Notes: generated by a model not told the origin, from the sequence alone. A DNA stretch of 64,000 nucleotides from Caenispirillum salinarum AK4 (GCF_000315795.1 NZ_ANHY01000002.1:124001-188000); one strand, 5' to 3'; shown: positions 36,328-48,069, counted from the first letter of the stretch. Made by a program: numbers and translations.

Positions 36328-37572
36328 ATGCCGACCGCCCCCCGCTGGGACTCGCTCTGGATCAACGTTTCCGCCGCCACCATGGAGCCGGACGGCGCCG
36401 CCTATGGCGCCATCGAGGACGCGGCGGTGGCGGTGAAGGATGGCCGCATCGCCTGGATCGGCCCGCGCGCCGACCTGCCGGATGCGCCCGAGTCGCTGGC
36501 GGAAACGGTGCATGACGGGCGCGGCGGCTGGCTGACGCCGGGCCTCATCGACTGCCACACCCACCTTGTTTACGGTGGAAATCGCGCGCGCGAATTCGAG
36601 ATGCGGCTGGAGGGCGCCACGTATGAGGAATTGGCCCGTGCGGGCGGCGGCATCGCCTCCACGGTCAGGGCAACGCGCGAGGCGGACGAGGACTCGCTTT
36701 TGGCCGCCGTCCTGCCGCGCCTGGACGCCCTGCTGGCCGAGGGCGTGACCACCATCGAGATCAAGTCCGGCTACGGCCTGGAGCGCGAGGCCGAGCTTCG
36801 CATGCTGCGCGTCGCCCGCAGGCTGGGGGAGGTCCGCCCCGTGACGGTGCGCACCACCTTCCTGGGCGCCCATGCCGTGCCGCCGGAAGCCAAGGACGAC
36901 CCCGATGCCTACGTCGAGCGGGTGTGCGACGACATGCTGCCGGCCGCCGCCGACGCAGGGCTCGCCGATGCCGTGGACGCCTTCTGCGAACGCATCGGCT
37001 TCACGCTGGAGCAGACGCGGCGGGTGTTCGACGCGGCCAAGGCGCGCGGCCTGCCGGTGAAGCTTCATGCCGAGCAGTTGTCCAACCTGGGCGGCTCGGC
37101 GCTGGTGGCGGAGTACAAGGGACTCTCGGCCGATCATATCGAGCACCTGGACGAACAGGGCGTGGAGGCCATGGCGCAGGCGGGCGTGGTGGCCGTGCTG
37201 CTGCCCGGCGCCTTCTATGTGCTGCGCGAAACCAAGCTGCCGCCCATCGACCTGCTGCGCGCCCATGGCGTCCCCATGGCGCTGGCGACCGACTGCAACC
37301 CCGGCACCGCGCCCGTGACCTCGCTGCTTTTGATGCTGAGCATGGGGTGCACCTTCTTCCGCCTGACGCCGGAAGAGGCGCTTGCCGGCATAACCCGCAA
37401 CGGCGCGAAGGCCCTGGGGCTGGACGACCGCGGCATCCTGCGCGAGGGCCTGCGCGCCGACTTGGCGCTGTGGGACATCGGCCACCCGGCGGAGCTTTCG
37501 TACTCCATCGGCCTCAACCCCTGCCGCGCCGCCGTGCACGGCGGGCGCGTGCGCGGAGAGGGTGCGGCGTAA
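36328..37572 (+). CDS. hutI: Imidazolonepropionase
   Basis: This 414-residue amidohydrolase has the metal-binding [19 protein letters not shown] segment, [26 protein letters not shown] and an Asp in [10 protein letters not shown]. It opens the imidazolone ring to give N-formimidoyl-L-glutamate, the third step of histidine degradation. The ATG at 36328 has GGAGGAG upstream; earlier in-frame codons lie in the promoter. First gene of the rightward arm hutI-hutC-hutU; the stop overlaps the hutC start (TAATG). Confidence 0.96.
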   Translation: MPTAPRWDSLWINVSAATMEPDGAAYGAIEDAAVAVKDGRIAWIGPRADLPDAPESLAETVHDGRGGWLTPGLIDCHTHLVYGGNRAREFEMRLEGATYEELARAGGGIASTVRATREADEDSLLAAVLPRLDALLAEGVTTIEIKSGYGLEREAELRMLRVARRLGEVRPVTVRTTFLGAHAVPPEAKDDPDAYVERVCDDMLPAAADAGLADAVDAFCERIGFTLEQTRRVFDAAKARGLPVKLHAEQLSNLGGSALVAEYKGLSADHIEHLDEQGVEAMAQAGVVAVLLPGAFYVLRETKLPPIDLLRAHGVPMALATDCNPGTAPVTSLLLMLSMGCTFFRLTPEEALAGITRNGAKALGLDDRGILREGLRADLALWDIGHPAELSYSIGLNPCRAAVHGGRVRGEGAA

Positions 37573-38318
37573 TGAAGGTCTCAGCCAGCCAGCCGCGCTA
37601 TCGCCAGATCAAGGAGACGCTGCGCAACCGCATCCTCTCCGGCGAGTGGCCGGAGGGCTTTCAGCTTCCGTCGGAGAACCAGTTGCTGAAGGAGTTCTCC
37701 GTCAGCCGCATGACCGTCCACCGGGCGCTGCGGGAACTGACGGACGAGGGCGTGCTGACCCGCGTGCAGGGCGTGGGCACCTTCGTGGCCGAACGGGCGG
37801 CCTCGGCGGAAATCCTGGAGTTGCGGCCGGTCTCCGACGAGATCGCGGCGCGCGGTAATCGTCATTCCTGCCGGGTGGACCTGCTGGAGGAGGCGACGGC
37901 GGATGCGCGGCTGGCGCGCAGCTTCAACCTCCCCGCCGGGGCGCGGCTGTTCCACTCGGTCGTGGTGCACTACGAGAACGAGGTGCCGCTCCAGTACGAG
38001 GACCGCTGGGTCAACCCCAACATCGCACCCCGCTACCTGGAGCAGGACTTCAGGAGCAAGACACCGACCGAGTACCTGACCGACCTGGAGCGCACGCCCG
38101 AGGTCGAACACATGATCGAGGCCGCATTGCCCGGTGCCACGGCGGCGCGCCTTCTCAACATTCCCGAAAGCGAACCCTGCCTGCGGCTGACGCGGCGGAC
38201 CTGGGTGCGGGGCCATGTGGTGACGCTGGCCCTGCTGGTGCACCCCGGCACGCGCTATCGCCTGGGCACCCGGTTCACCGCGCGGCCCGGACAGGTGCCG
38301 CTGGATATCGCTCTTTAG
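37572..38318 (+). CDS. hutC: GntR/HutC-family histidine utilisation repressor
   Basis: This 248-residue repressor has an N-terminal winged helix (residues ~8-75: [50 protein letters not shown]) and a C-terminal UTRA effector domain ([31 protein letters not shown]). Members of this subfamily bind urocanate and release DNA. Translation is coupled to hutI by a one-base overlap, so the repressor is made as part of its own regulon. Its likely target is the palindrome at 36232-36247. Confidence 0.95.
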   Translation: MKVSASQPRYRQIKETLRNRILSGEWPEGFQLPSENQLLKEFSVSRMTVHRALRELTDEGVLTRVQGVGTFVAERAASAEILELRPVSDEIAARGNRHSCRVDLLEEATADARLARSFNLPAGARLFHSVVVHYENEVPLQYEDRWVNPNIAPRYLEQDFRSKTPTEYLTDLERTPEVEHMIEAALPGATAARLLNIPESEPCLRLTRRTWVRGHVVTLALLVHPGTRYRLGTRFTARPGQVPLDIAL

Positions 38319-38362
38319 GCTTCACGGCTTCACGGAAACGGACAAGAAGAAGGATCACTCCC

Positions 38363-40036
<1,674 letters not shown>

Positions 40037-40177
40037 CGAGGGGCGACAGTCCACCATTCCCGGAGCGGCGGTCATAACAGTCGGCCACCGCCGCGCCGGC
40101 CCCTCGACCCGGAAAACCGGGCGAGCCTAAAACAACAAGCCGCCGGCCGACGAACAGATGAACAGGGAGTTCAGAAC

Positions 40178-41284
40178 ATGGATCGGAGGCAGTTCCTCAA
40201 GTCCACCGCCATCGGCACCGCCGGTGCCGCCGCTACCGCCGGAGGCCTTGCCACGCCGGCGCTCGCCCAGGGCACAAAGCGCTGGACCATGGTGACCAGC
40301 TGGCCGCGCAACCTGCCGGGGCCGGGTGTCGCCGCCAACATGCTGGCCGAGCGCATCACGGCGCTGTCCGGCGGCCGGCTGGAGGTGGAGGTTTCCGCCG
40401 CCGGCGAACTGGTGCCCGGCCGCGGCGTGTTCGACGCGGTGTCGGAGGGCACGGCACAGCTTTATCACTCCGTCCCCGCCTATTGGGGGTCGAAGTCCAT
40501 CGGTTTCCTGCTGTTCGGCAGCCAGCCCTTCGGTTTGACGGCCATCGAGCAGTCGGGATGGATGAACCACGGCGGCGGCCAGGCGCTGTACGACGAGTTG
40601 TACGCCCGCTTCAACATCAAGCCTTTCCTCTGCGGCAACTCGGGCGCCCAGTGGTTCGGCTGGTTCCGCGACGAGATCAACTCCGTCGACGACCTGCGGG
40701 GCCTGCGCTTCCGCACCACCGGCCTGAACAGCGAGGTGCTGTCGCGCATGGGCATGGCCGTGCAGGCCATGGGCGGGGCCGACATGTTCCAGGCGCTCCA
40801 GTCCGGCACCCTGGACGCCGGCGAGTTCATCGGCCCCTGGACCGACAGTGCGCTGGGGTACTATCAGGTCGCCAAGAACTACTACTATCCCTGCATCGGC
40901 GAGCCGTCCTCGGCCGAGGAATGCGGCGTGAACATGGAGGCGTTCAACGCGCTGGGCGACGACCTGAAGCAGGCCGTCGCGCTGGCCTGCCAGTCGCTCT
41001 ACGACCAGGTGCTGACCGAGTACAACACCAACCACGCCAAGGCCCTGCCCATGCTGGTGAAGGAGCACGGCGTGCAGTTGCGCCAGCTGCCAGACGAGGT
41101 GGTGGTCGCCATCGGCAACACCGCCGGCGAGGTCATGCGCGAGCTGCTGGAGCACGAGGACGAACTGGTCGCCCGCATCGCGCGGTCCTTCGTGGACTAC
41201 CGGACGCTGTCCAACGGCTACATGAAGTATGCCGACGGCAGCGTGTTCCGGGCCCGCGACATGGACTTCGACTACCCGACCTGA
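40178..41284 (+). CDS. TRAP transporter substrate-binding protein, TakP-like (2-oxo acid class), Tat-exported
   Basis: A 368-residue protein. A twin-arginine signal (MDRRQFLKSTAIG...) ends near TPALAQ. The mature part follows the TakP pattern: WTMVTSWPRNLPGPG, AAGELVPGRGVFDAV, WMNHGGGQALYDELYARFNIKPF, GWFRDEINS, LQSGTLDAGEFIGPW. TakP of Rhodobacter binds pyruvate and other 2-oxo acids with a sodium ion; the same ligand class is likely but unproven. It heads a dctP-dctQ-dctM operon. A strong stem-loop separates it from the small permease gene. Confidence 0.88.
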   Translation: MDRRQFLKSTAIGTAGAAATAGGLATPALAQGTKRWTMVTSWPRNLPGPGVAANMLAERITALSGGRLEVEVSAAGELVPGRGVFDAVSEGTAQLYHSVPAYWGSKSIGFLLFGSQPFGLTAIEQSGWMNHGGGQALYDELYARFNIKPFLCGNSGAQWFGWFRDEINSVDDLRGLRFRTTGLNSEVLSRMGMAVQAMGGADMFQALQSGTLDAGEFIGPWTDSALGYYQVAKNYYYPCIGEPSSAEECGVNMEAFNALGDDLKQAVALACQSLYDQVLTEYNTNHAKALPMLVKEHGVQLRQLPDEVVVAIGNTAGEVMRELLEHEDELVARIARSFVDYRTLSNGYMKYADGSVFRARDMDFDYPT

Positions 41285-41292
41285 TCCGGCCG

Positions 41293-41350
41293 GATCGCGC
41301 GCGGCGCGGCGGCCCTTGGCGGTGGCCGCGCCGCGTGATCTTCTGTGAGT
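41293..41350 (+). promoter_or_regulatory. Stem-loop between TRAP binding-protein and permease genes
   Basis: CGCGGCGCGGC (41300-41310) pairs exactly with 41335-41345, and an outer GATC/GATC pair (41293-41296 with 41347-41350) extends the stem across a small bulge. It starts eight bases after the dctP stop and has no T-tract. Probably stabilises the upstream message or partly attenuates the downstream genes. Confidence 0.6.
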
Positions 41351-41395
41351 ACGTATCGTTTCCTATCCGTCCGCGCGCCCGGAGGGCCTGTTCTG

Positions 41396-41968
41396 ATGCC
41401 CGCGATCCTCATGCGCCTCGGCCGGATGCTGGACCGGATCAACGCCGCCGTGGGCGCGGCCGTCATGTGGCTGGCGGTCGGCATGGTGGTGATCCAGTTC
41501 GGCATCGTCGTGCTGCGCTATGTCTTCGGCATGAGCTTCATTTTCGTCACCGAACTGGAGCTTTACCTGCACGCCGCCCTGTTCATGCTGGGGGCCGGCT
41601 ACACCCTGCTGCACGACGGCCACGTGCGCGTGGACATCTTCTACGGCAGCCAGACCCCGCGCCGGAAGGCGGCCATCGACCTTCTGGGGACGCTGGTCTT
41701 CCTGGTGCCGTCCTGTGTCGCTATCCTGGTCTACACGTGGCCCTTCGTCCGCAAGTCGTGGGAGATCGGGGAAGGCGCCATTTCGGTCGGCGGCATTCCC
41801 GCGTCCTACCTTCTGAAATCCTTCATCACGGCCTTCGCGGTGCTGCTGCTGGTGCAGGGCCTGGGCCTGGCGCTGAGGAACCTGGCGGTCCTGCTGGGCG
41901 CGCCGCCGCCCAAGGAAACGCGCGGCATCGCCGACCGCGCCTCGGAAGCGCTGCGGGAGAACGGCTGA
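41396..41968 (+). CDS. TRAP transporter small permease (DctQ)
   Basis: A 190-residue protein with four hydrophobic helices and the DctQ pattern (VMWLAVGMVVIQFGIVVLRYVFG, TELELYLHAALFMLGAGYTLLHDGHVRVDIFY, a C-terminal ITAFAVLLLVQGLGLALRNL). It scaffolds the large permease in the inner membrane. I choose ATG 41396 with GGAGGG upstream; a GTG 17 codons earlier is possible. It ends one base before the dctM start. Confidence 0.9.
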   Translation: MPAILMRLGRMLDRINAAVGAAVMWLAVGMVVIQFGIVVLRYVFGMSFIFVTELELYLHAALFMLGAGYTLLHDGHVRVDIFYGSQTPRRKAAIDLLGTLVFLVPSCVAILVYTWPFVRKSWEIGEGAISVGGIPASYLLKSFITAFAVLLLVQGLGLALRNLAVLLGAPPPKETRGIADRASEALRENG

Positions 41969-41969
41969 C

Positions 41970-43550
41970 ATGCTGACCCTGCTGACCCAGAACCTGGACC
42001 TTCTGATGATCGCCGCGCTGTGCGGCGGCATCCTGCTGGGCTATCCGGTGATCTTCACCCTGGCCGGCACAGGCATCCTGTTCGGCCTGCTGGGCGCGGG
42101 CCTGGGCGTGTTCAACATGCCGCTGCTGGCGGCATTGGCGCCGCGCGTCTTCAGCATCATGACCAACGACATCCTTCTGGCGATCCCGCTGTTCGTGCTG
42201 ATGGGCGTGATCCTGGAGCGGTCCCGCATCGCCGAGGACCTGCTGGAGGAAATGGGCAAGCTGTTCGGCAGCTTGCGGGGCGGTTTGGCCGTGTCGGTCG
42301 TCGTGGTGGGGATGCTGCTGGCGGCGTCGACCGGCATCGTCGGCGCGACGGTGGTGACCATGGCGCTGATCGCCATGCCGGCCATGCTGCGCAACGGATA
42401 CGGCAAGCGGCTGACCAGCGGCGTGATCGTCTCCGCCGGCACGCTCGGGCAGATCATCCCGCCCTCGACCATGCTCATCATCCTGGCCGAGGTCATGTCG
42501 TCGGGCTATCAGCAGGCCCAGTTCGACATGGGCAAGTTCACCGTCGACACGATCTCCGTCGGTGACGTCTTCGCCGCCGCCCTGCTGCCGGGCCTCTGCC
42601 TGGTGCTGATCTACGTGATCTTCATCCTGGCACTGGCCTTCCTGAAGCCGTCCGCCGCGCCCGCCCTGCCGCGCGAGGCCGACGTGACGAGCCGCGAGGC
42701 CGCCTTGCGCATCGTTAAGGTGCTGGTGCCGCCGGTGGTGCTGATCGTCGCCGTCCTGGGCTCCATCCTCGGCGGCATCGCCACGCCCACCGAAGCGGCC
42801 TCGGTCGGGGCCGTCGGCGCGTTGATGCTGGCCGCGCCGCGCTTCTTCAAGGGGCGAAGCAACTGGCCTTTCTGGGCGGCGGCGGCGGCCATCGTCGGCA
42901 TGCTGGTGCTGACCAGCATGGTCGACCTGCGCACCGGCCGCGCCAACCCGACAGCAGTGGAGCAGGCGTCCATCTGGCTGGCGGGCGGCCTGGCGCTGAT
43001 CGCCTTCTGGGGCATCTTCGTCGCCTTCTGGCGGGCGGGGCGTGCGGGCGTTCTGAAGCCCGTCCTCAGCTCCACCATGATCGTGACCAGCATGATCTTC
43101 GCCATGATGATCGGAGCGTCGGTTTTCTCGCTGGTGTTCCGGGGGCTCGGCGGCGACGTGCGGGTGGAGGAATTCCTGACGGAGATGCCCGGCGGCCAGA
43201 CGACGGCGCTTCTGTTCGTCATGGCGATCGTCTTCGTGATGGGCTTCTTCCTGGACTTCGTGGAGATTTCCGTGATCGTCCTGCCCATCGTGGTGCCGAT
43301 CCTGCTGACCATGGGCATGGACCCCATCTGGCTGGCCGTGCTGATCGCCATCAACCTGCAGACCAGCTTTCTCACGCCGCCGTTCGGGTTCTCGCTCTTT
43401 TACCTGCGCGGTGCGGCACCGAAGGAGGTCTCGACGCTGGACATATACAGGGGCGTCATTCCCTTCGTGATGCTGCAGATCATCGGCATGCTGGTCATTT
43501 TCCAGATGCCGGGCATCGCGACGTGGCTGCCGGGGGTGCTGTTCGACTGA
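41970..43550 (+). CDS. TRAP transporter large permease (DctM)
   Basis: A 526-residue transporter subunit with many helices. It has the DctM signatures AIPLFVLMGVILERSRIAEDLL, STGIVGATVVTMALIAMPAML, GTLGQIIPPSTMLIIL, TPTEAASVGAVGAL and LQTSFLTPPFGFSLFYLRG. It carries solute with sodium across the inner membrane. It is ~90 residues longer than short DctM proteins because of an extra two-helix insertion near residues 295-365. This form is usual in TRAP systems of the mannitol/chloroaromatic and 2-oxo acid type, which fits its TakP-like partner. Confidence 0.92.
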   Translation: MLTLLTQNLDLLMIAALCGGILLGYPVIFTLAGTGILFGLLGAGLGVFNMPLLAALAPRVFSIMTNDILLAIPLFVLMGVILERSRIAEDLLEEMGKLFGSLRGGLAVSVVVVGMLLAASTGIVGATVVTMALIAMPAMLRNGYGKRLTSGVIVSAGTLGQIIPPSTMLIILAEVMSSGYQQAQFDMGKFTVDTISVGDVFAAALLPGLCLVLIYVIFILALAFLKPSAAPALPREADVTSREAALRIVKVLVPPVVLIVAVLGSILGGIATPTEAASVGAVGALMLAAPRFFKGRSNWPFWAAAAAIVGMLVLTSMVDLRTGRANPTAVEQASIWLAGGLALIAFWGIFVAFWRAGRAGVLKPVLSSTMIVTSMIFAMMIGASVFSLVFRGLGGDVRVEEFLTEMPGGQTTALLFVMAIVFVMGFFLDFVEISVIVLPIVVPILLTMGMDPIWLAVLIAINLQTSFLTPPFGFSLFYLRGAAPKEVSTLDIYRGVIPFVMLQIIGMLVIFQMPGIATWLPGVLFD

Positions 43551-43558
43551 CGCGGCAC

Positions 43559-44656
43559 TCAGTCCTGTTTGGAGGTGTGCTCGGGCGTGGTGGTTCTGCG
43601 CCCCATCGCCGCCTCCATGAAGTCCATGGTCGCGCGGCCAATGCGGTCCCATGAAAAAGCCGTCAGGTCCGGGCCGCTGTCCCGGCCCTGGAAACGCGCC
43701 CGCGCCTCCGCCAGCGTATGGGGCGTCAGCGGCCCGTCGAAAAGATGGGCGTTGCCCGCGCCCAAAAGCCCGGCCGTTTCCCGGACAGGGGCCGTGTCGG
43801 GCGTGACGAACGGCCGGCCGTAGGAGGCGGCCAGCAGCGCCACGCCTGAATTGAAAACGGGATAAGGAAGCACCACGGCATCGCTGGCGCACATCAGGTC
43901 CCGCACCTCTTCATCGGGCACGAATCCCAGCCTGAGGGTGATGTTCGGCATCTCGGCAAGCGCCGCCAGGGACGTTTCCAGGGCCGGTGTCGCTGGTTTG
44001 CCGGCGATGACGATATGAGCACTCTCGTCCGCGGCGACCGTCGGGCCGATCAGCGTCGTCAGGGCGTCGATGTTCTTGTAGGGACGAATCCGGCCGAAGA
44101 ACAGGTAGATATAGCGGTCCGCCGGCAGGCCGAGCCGCTGCCGCGCGGTCACTTGGCCCACGGGGCTCCCGTACCAGTCCTGATAATGGCCGTGGGGGAT
44201 GACCGTCGTCGGCAGGCGGCGGAGGAGCGGAGAGCGGTGGAGCATGTGTTGGCGGCTGGCCTCCGTCATGAAGATCGCGCCGCTCAGTTGGGCCTGAAAC
44301 ATGCGTTCGAAGACCGTCCAGGTAAGCATGTCGGCGCCATGCAGATCGTGCGGCTTCTCGTTGTGGCAGGTCCAGACGACCCGGCTGCCGCGCCGGTGCA
44401 GCGTGCGCAGCGCCTGCAGCGTCCAGCGGGCGCCCTTCATGCGCTGCACGGGCGTCCGGCCGTCCCACATGAAGGCTTCCGGCCAATGCACATGCACAAT
44501 GTCGGGCGCCCGGTCCGGTGGCGCGCCGATGCTGAAGTCGTCGACGACGGCGTGGTGGCGCCTCATGGCTCCATAAAGAAGGTCCTGGTAAGGATTTCCA
44601 CCGGTGGCGGGCCACGCTGCAATTCTCAGGCGGGGCTCCGTCGTGTCGTATGGCAT
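43559..44656 (-). CDS. Glycosyltransferase, GT-B fold (GT1/GT4-like)
   Basis: A 365-residue protein. The N-domain has a Gly-Gly-Asn-Pro-Tyr loop and IVHVHWPEAF, with VVWTCHNEKPHD typical of GT4-like acceptor domains. The C-domain has YIYLFFGRIRPYKNIDAL (phosphate-binding region), LRLGFVPDEEVRDLM and a SDAVVLPY...NSGVALLAASYGRP stretch in place of a strict EX7E motif. It is probably a transferase of a surface polysaccharide or colanic/succinoglycan-type polymer. Convergent with dctM, eight bases apart, and divergent from the flippase. Donor and acceptor unknown. Confidence 0.85.
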   Translation of the reverse strand: MPYDTTEPRLRIAAWPATGGNPYQDLLYGAMRRHHAVVDDFSIGAPPDRAPDIVHVHWPEAFMWDGRTPVQRMKGARWTLQALRTLHRRGSRVVWTCHNEKPHDLHGADMLTWTVFERMFQAQLSGAIFMTEASRQHMLHRSPLLRRLPTTVIPHGHYQDWYGSPVGQVTARQRLGLPADRYIYLFFGRIRPYKNIDALTTLIGPTVAADESAHIVIAGKPATPALETSLAALAEMPNITLRLGFVPDEEVRDLMCASDAVVLPYPVFNSGVALLAASYGRPFVTPDTAPVRETAGLLGAGNAHLFDGPLTPHTLAEARARFQGRDSGPDLTAFSWDRIGRATMDFMEAAMGRRTTTPEHTSKQD

Positions 44657-45051
44657 GGTCGGTCACCGGCTGTGAATATTAATGATGTCAATGCAGGTTG
44701 TTTTCTATTATATGCAGCATGAGAAGGTTTGTTCTCAACTACCCTTTGGAAGACAACGTTTTTTCAGGGGAGGTAGTGGCGGCCGAACTGACGGTGACAT
44801 CGTGGTACAGACGCGCTGCTCTTCGGTCAGCCGCCCTGAACAAGTAGATTTCTGACGTATCATCTTTCTCCAAGCGGGTTATCGCGCCGAACGCACAAGA
44901 CATATGCCGTCGTCTTCCGACGCGTTTAAGCCTGCCTCCCATGGTGAACTGCGCCGACTCTTCCCGTTCGGCTAAGATGCGACTCCCGCACAACGGCGAT
45001 CGGGTTCTCCTGAATGCCGGCCGATGCGCCTATCCATCAAGAGCGGACGCT
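44657..45051. other. AT-rich divergent region of the polysaccharide patch
   Basis: These 395 bases are visibly AT-richer than the rest of the window. On the minus strand a TATAAT hexamer (44712-44707) lies 50 bases upstream of the glycosyltransferase. A perfect inverted repeat TGAGAA-N6-TTCTCA is at 44720-44737. Short frames on both strands lack ribosome-binding sites and family resemblance. I see no RNA gene. Confidence 0.5.
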
Positions 45052-46509
45052 ATGGGACGTATCCACGTATCACTTCTCCATACTTCTGCCGCAACCTACT
45101 TGCGTATGGCAATTCAGTTTATTTCCGTTGTCATCGTCTCCCGCCTTCTGGAACCGGCTGAGATTGGCCTCTTTTCGGTGACGATGGCGCTGGTGGCCAT
45201 CGGCCAGTTGTTGAGAGACTTCGGCGTCGGCCAGTATCTTGTTCAAGAAAAGGAGCTTGACGAGAGCAAGATCCGCAGCGCGTTCGGCATAGCATTCGTC
45301 ATGTCGGCCGGCGTGGCCGTGATCCTGTGGATCGCTGCCGCTCCCCTCGCCGCCTTTTACGACCAAGAGGGCGTCAGGGAGGTCATGCATGTCTTGGTCC
45401 TGAATTTTCTGATCCTGCCTATTGGGGCACCATCTCTGGCCCTGCTCCGTCGGCGGTTCCACTTCGGCAAGGTTGCAATTGTGGAACTGGCATCGACAGT
45501 TGCGCAAGTCGCGATGACGGTCCTACTGGCGCTCAACGGCTTCAGTTACATGAGCATGGCATGGTCGTCGGTTTTTGCCACGGTCGTGCTGATCTTGATG
45601 CTGGTCGTCGTCAGAGCGCCTCATGTGTTCATTCTTCCCGGCTTCGCCCATTGGCGATCCATCACCGCTTTCGGTGGCTTTGCATGCGGGTCGAACATGG
45701 TTCAGCACTTCTCGATGATGGCGCCCGACGTCGCCATGGGGAAGCTGCTGAGCTTCGAGGCTGTTGCCTTCTTCAGTCGCGCCCAAGGACTCGGGCGCAT
45801 CTTCAATGACGGAATACTGGGTGCAGCGTCCAAAGTGGCGCAGCCCTCCTTCGCCGAGTACAACCGATCCGACAGGCCGCTGAAGCTGGAATACCTGCGG
45901 TCGGTCACCCTCATGACAGCGCTTGCGTGGCCATTTTACGGAACTCTTGCTCTCTTCGCGGATCCCGTCATCCTGTTTTTGTTTGGTGAAAACTGGAAGG
46001 CCTCTGTTTTGCTCCTGCAAATATTTTGCCTGAGATATGCTGTTTTTGCTTATTTTTCTCTTAGCGACAGCCTGTTTTGGGGTGTCGGTGCCGCTAAAAC
46101 GATGTTGCGCAAGAACACGATCGTGTCCGTGGTGCGGATAGTGCTGACGGTTGCCGCTGCCTTTCACAGCCTGGAGGCCGTGGTCTGGGCGCAGGTGGTC
46201 ATCACCACCTTCAATTTCGCCGTCACCCAGCGCTATCTGGGTCGTCTTATCGACGTCAGCCTGCTGGAGGTTCTAAGGGCCGGCCGTCTGAGTTTCGCTG
46301 CCGCGGCAGCTGGGCTTGCACCCTCGGTCTTGGGCGTGGCCATTATTGAGACGCCGGGGATCGTTGGGGCGCTTATTCTAGGTTCATGTGGCGTCGCGGC
46401 GTGGCTTGCAGTTCTCGCGCTTGTGCGCCATCCGCTGATGCGAGAGCTCTCGATCGTGTTCCAGATTGTCCTGCGGCTGGTGATGCGACGGGGGCCGTCT
46501 GTCACCTGA
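45052..46509 (+). CDS. Wzx-type polysaccharide/oligosaccharide flippase (MOP superfamily)
   Basis: A 485-residue membrane protein with 12-14 hydrophobic helices, opening TSAATYLRMAIQFISVVIVSRLLEPAEIGLFSVTM, as in Wzx/RfbX and the Polysacc_synt group. It has the family's VQEKELDESKIRSAFG and ALLRRRFHFGKVAIVE loops. It flips lipid-linked glycan units to the periplasm. ATG 45052 is chosen because the helix 1 context starts there; the frame is open 37 codons further upstream without support. Its DNA has clearly lower G+C and more A/T-ending codons than most of the window, a common sign of horizontal exchange of surface polysaccharide genes. Confidence 0.85.
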   Translation: MGRIHVSLLHTSAATYLRMAIQFISVVIVSRLLEPAEIGLFSVTMALVAIGQLLRDFGVGQYLVQEKELDESKIRSAFGIAFVMSAGVAVILWIAAAPLAAFYDQEGVREVMHVLVLNFLILPIGAPSLALLRRRFHFGKVAIVELASTVAQVAMTVLLALNGFSYMSMAWSSVFATVVLILMLVVVRAPHVFILPGFAHWRSITAFGGFACGSNMVQHFSMMAPDVAMGKLLSFEAVAFFSRAQGLGRIFNDGILGAASKVAQPSFAEYNRSDRPLKLEYLRSVTLMTALAWPFYGTLALFADPVILFLFGENWKASVLLLQIFCLRYAVFAYFSLSDSLFWGVGAAKTMLRKNTIVSVVRIVLTVAAAFHSLEAVVWAQVVITTFNFAVTQRYLGRLIDVSLLEVLRAGRLSFAAAAAGLAPSVLGVAIIETPGIVGALILGSCGVAAWLAVLALVRHPLMRELSIVFQIVLRLVMRRGPSVT

Positions 46510-46537
46510 TGAAAAAGCGGTCCGCATCCGAGGCCGG

Positions 46538-47809
46538 CTATGTCTCGGCCGGTTCCCGCGGAGGGCGGCCGGCCTCGACGCTGAGCCTTGATCGTGGCGA
46601 TCCAGGAGCGAGGACGTTCATCCTTGCGGCCTCCGTAACCGTCGGCAGCGCCCGGCGAACTGCATCGGCGTGCCGCGAAAGATTGGCGACCGCAGCGTCG
46701 TAGCAGGCAAGCAGGCTCTCCGGATCGGCGATCACCGCATCCGGCTGGCGGCAGAGATCCTCGACCGGAAGATCAAAAAGCTGGAAGAGTCCCTCGAACT
46801 TGCCTTGGTAAACCACCGCAATCGGCACTGCGCCGGTGGTCAGTCCCAAGATGGCGACATGCATGCGTCCTGTGATCACGATCGGCACCAATGCCAGGAC
46901 GGAGCGAATCGATAGCGGGTCCATGGGACCCTGGTAAGCGCGGACCGACGCGCCGCGTTGCTCCGCAAGATGCCGGCAAATCTCTTCGTCACCCGGCTTT
47001 CGACTGTCGTGAGGCAACAACATGACGGCGCAGCGTCGAGCCAGAAGCCCATCAATAACCCGCCCCATCGCCTCGGCAAGGGCGGGCTTTTTATAGGCCT
47101 GCCCGCCATTTACGTTCACGACCACCGGCTGAAGGCCGGCGTGCTCCATGCGGGCAAGCCAGGCCGCCTCCGCCTCCGGCGCCTCTCGCTCAACGGGCGG
47201 CGGGATGAGGAAGGCGGCGTCAGGCGCGATGGAGGGCATCCTGCCAAGCCACGGCACCATCCGCTGCGCAGACAGCGGGTCACGCGCATTGATGCGAACC
47301 GATCCCGGCAACTGGCCGAGGGCCCTCATGCAGGCCGACTTTGGCGCCTCGCTGATGCTTGCTCCGACAAGAACCGTCTGCAGGCCCCCTTGGGCGGCGA
47401 GTTGCATGAGCCGGATCCGCGCCAGCGCGCGCTGGTGGCTATAGATGCCGTCGATGATATCGGCTCCGATAACGTACAGAGCCTCGTAATCCCGCATCGC
47501 GAATGCCATGCGCATCAGTGCGCCGCGTCCGCCACGCATCAACAGTCCTGGCAGGCAGAGCGTGTGGTCGGGCGTGACGGATACCGGCCAGTCATCCTCC
47601 GTCTCCGGCGTCAATATGTCGACCCGCTGATAGCCGGCGGCGCGCAGAGCTTCCGTGGTCCCGACGATCAGCGCCGCGTCGCCGACGCTTCCCGACACGG
47701 ACGGAGCGACAACCAAGGCCGCGGATGGCGCACTGCGGCTCTCTTTCCGCCTGCCTGCGACGGCCTGCCAGACATTGTTGACGAGTCCGTCCTTCAAATT
47801 TTCCAGCAT
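46538..47809 (-). CDS. Polysaccharide pyruvyl transferase family protein
   Basis: A 423-residue protein with a GT-B-like PS_pyruv_trans fold (CsaB/WcaK/AmsJ class): VVAPSVSGSVGDAALIVGTTEAL at the N-terminus, a central VGASISEAPKSACM, PVVVNVNGGQAYKKP, VMLLPHDSRKPGDEE, and the C-terminal IVITGRMHVAILGLTTGAVPIAVVYQGKFEGL. This ending (RMH..I.......P......KF) is the most conserved part of the family. It should add a pyruvate ketal to a surface polysaccharide. Convergent with the flippase (28 bases between stops), suggesting a common pathway. Confidence 0.88.
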   Translation of the reverse strand: MLENLKDGLVNNVWQAVAGRRKESRSAPSAALVVAPSVSGSVGDAALIVGTTEALRAAGYQRVDILTPETEDDWPVSVTPDHTLCLPGLLMRGGRGALMRMAFAMRDYEALYVIGADIIDGIYSHQRALARIRLMQLAAQGGLQTVLVGASISEAPKSACMRALGQLPGSVRINARDPLSAQRMVPWLGRMPSIAPDAAFLIPPPVEREAPEAEAAWLARMEHAGLQPVVVNVNGGQAYKKPALAEAMGRVIDGLLARRCAVMLLPHDSRKPGDEEICRHLAEQRGASVRAYQGPMDPLSIRSVLALVPIVITGRMHVAILGLTTGAVPIAVVYQGKFEGLFQLFDLPVEDLCRQPDAVIADPESLLACYDAAVANLSRHADAVRRALPTVTEAARMNVLAPGSPRSRLSVEAGRPPREPAET

Positions 47810-48069
47810 GGCTCACTCGCGTCGGTTGGCTCGAGACGTACGGCCATGGATCGCTATGGGAGGCCGCGCGACGCGTCGAGGATACGTTTCGGGGACGTGT
47901 GCCACCATTCCACAACCGGCTAATCCATCGAAACCTTCCGGCGCAGGCGGCGACATGCCGTGGATGTATTGAAATCGGCGACCGGCCGCCCGCCGGCACC
48001 TGAAATACGGAAAAGACGAACGTGCTGCAGCGGCCGCATCCGTTGGCTTCGGCCGACGGTGCGCGGTGG

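Noticed and set aside
40037-40106. Terminator after hutU formed by CGAGGGGC and GCCCCTCG
   Set aside because: The arms are real but 54 bases apart with no T-tract, so a simple terminator is unlikely.
44739-44993. Small minus-strand frame in the flippase upstream region
   Set aside because: No ribosome-binding site, no recognisable family, and it overlaps likely promoter sequence.
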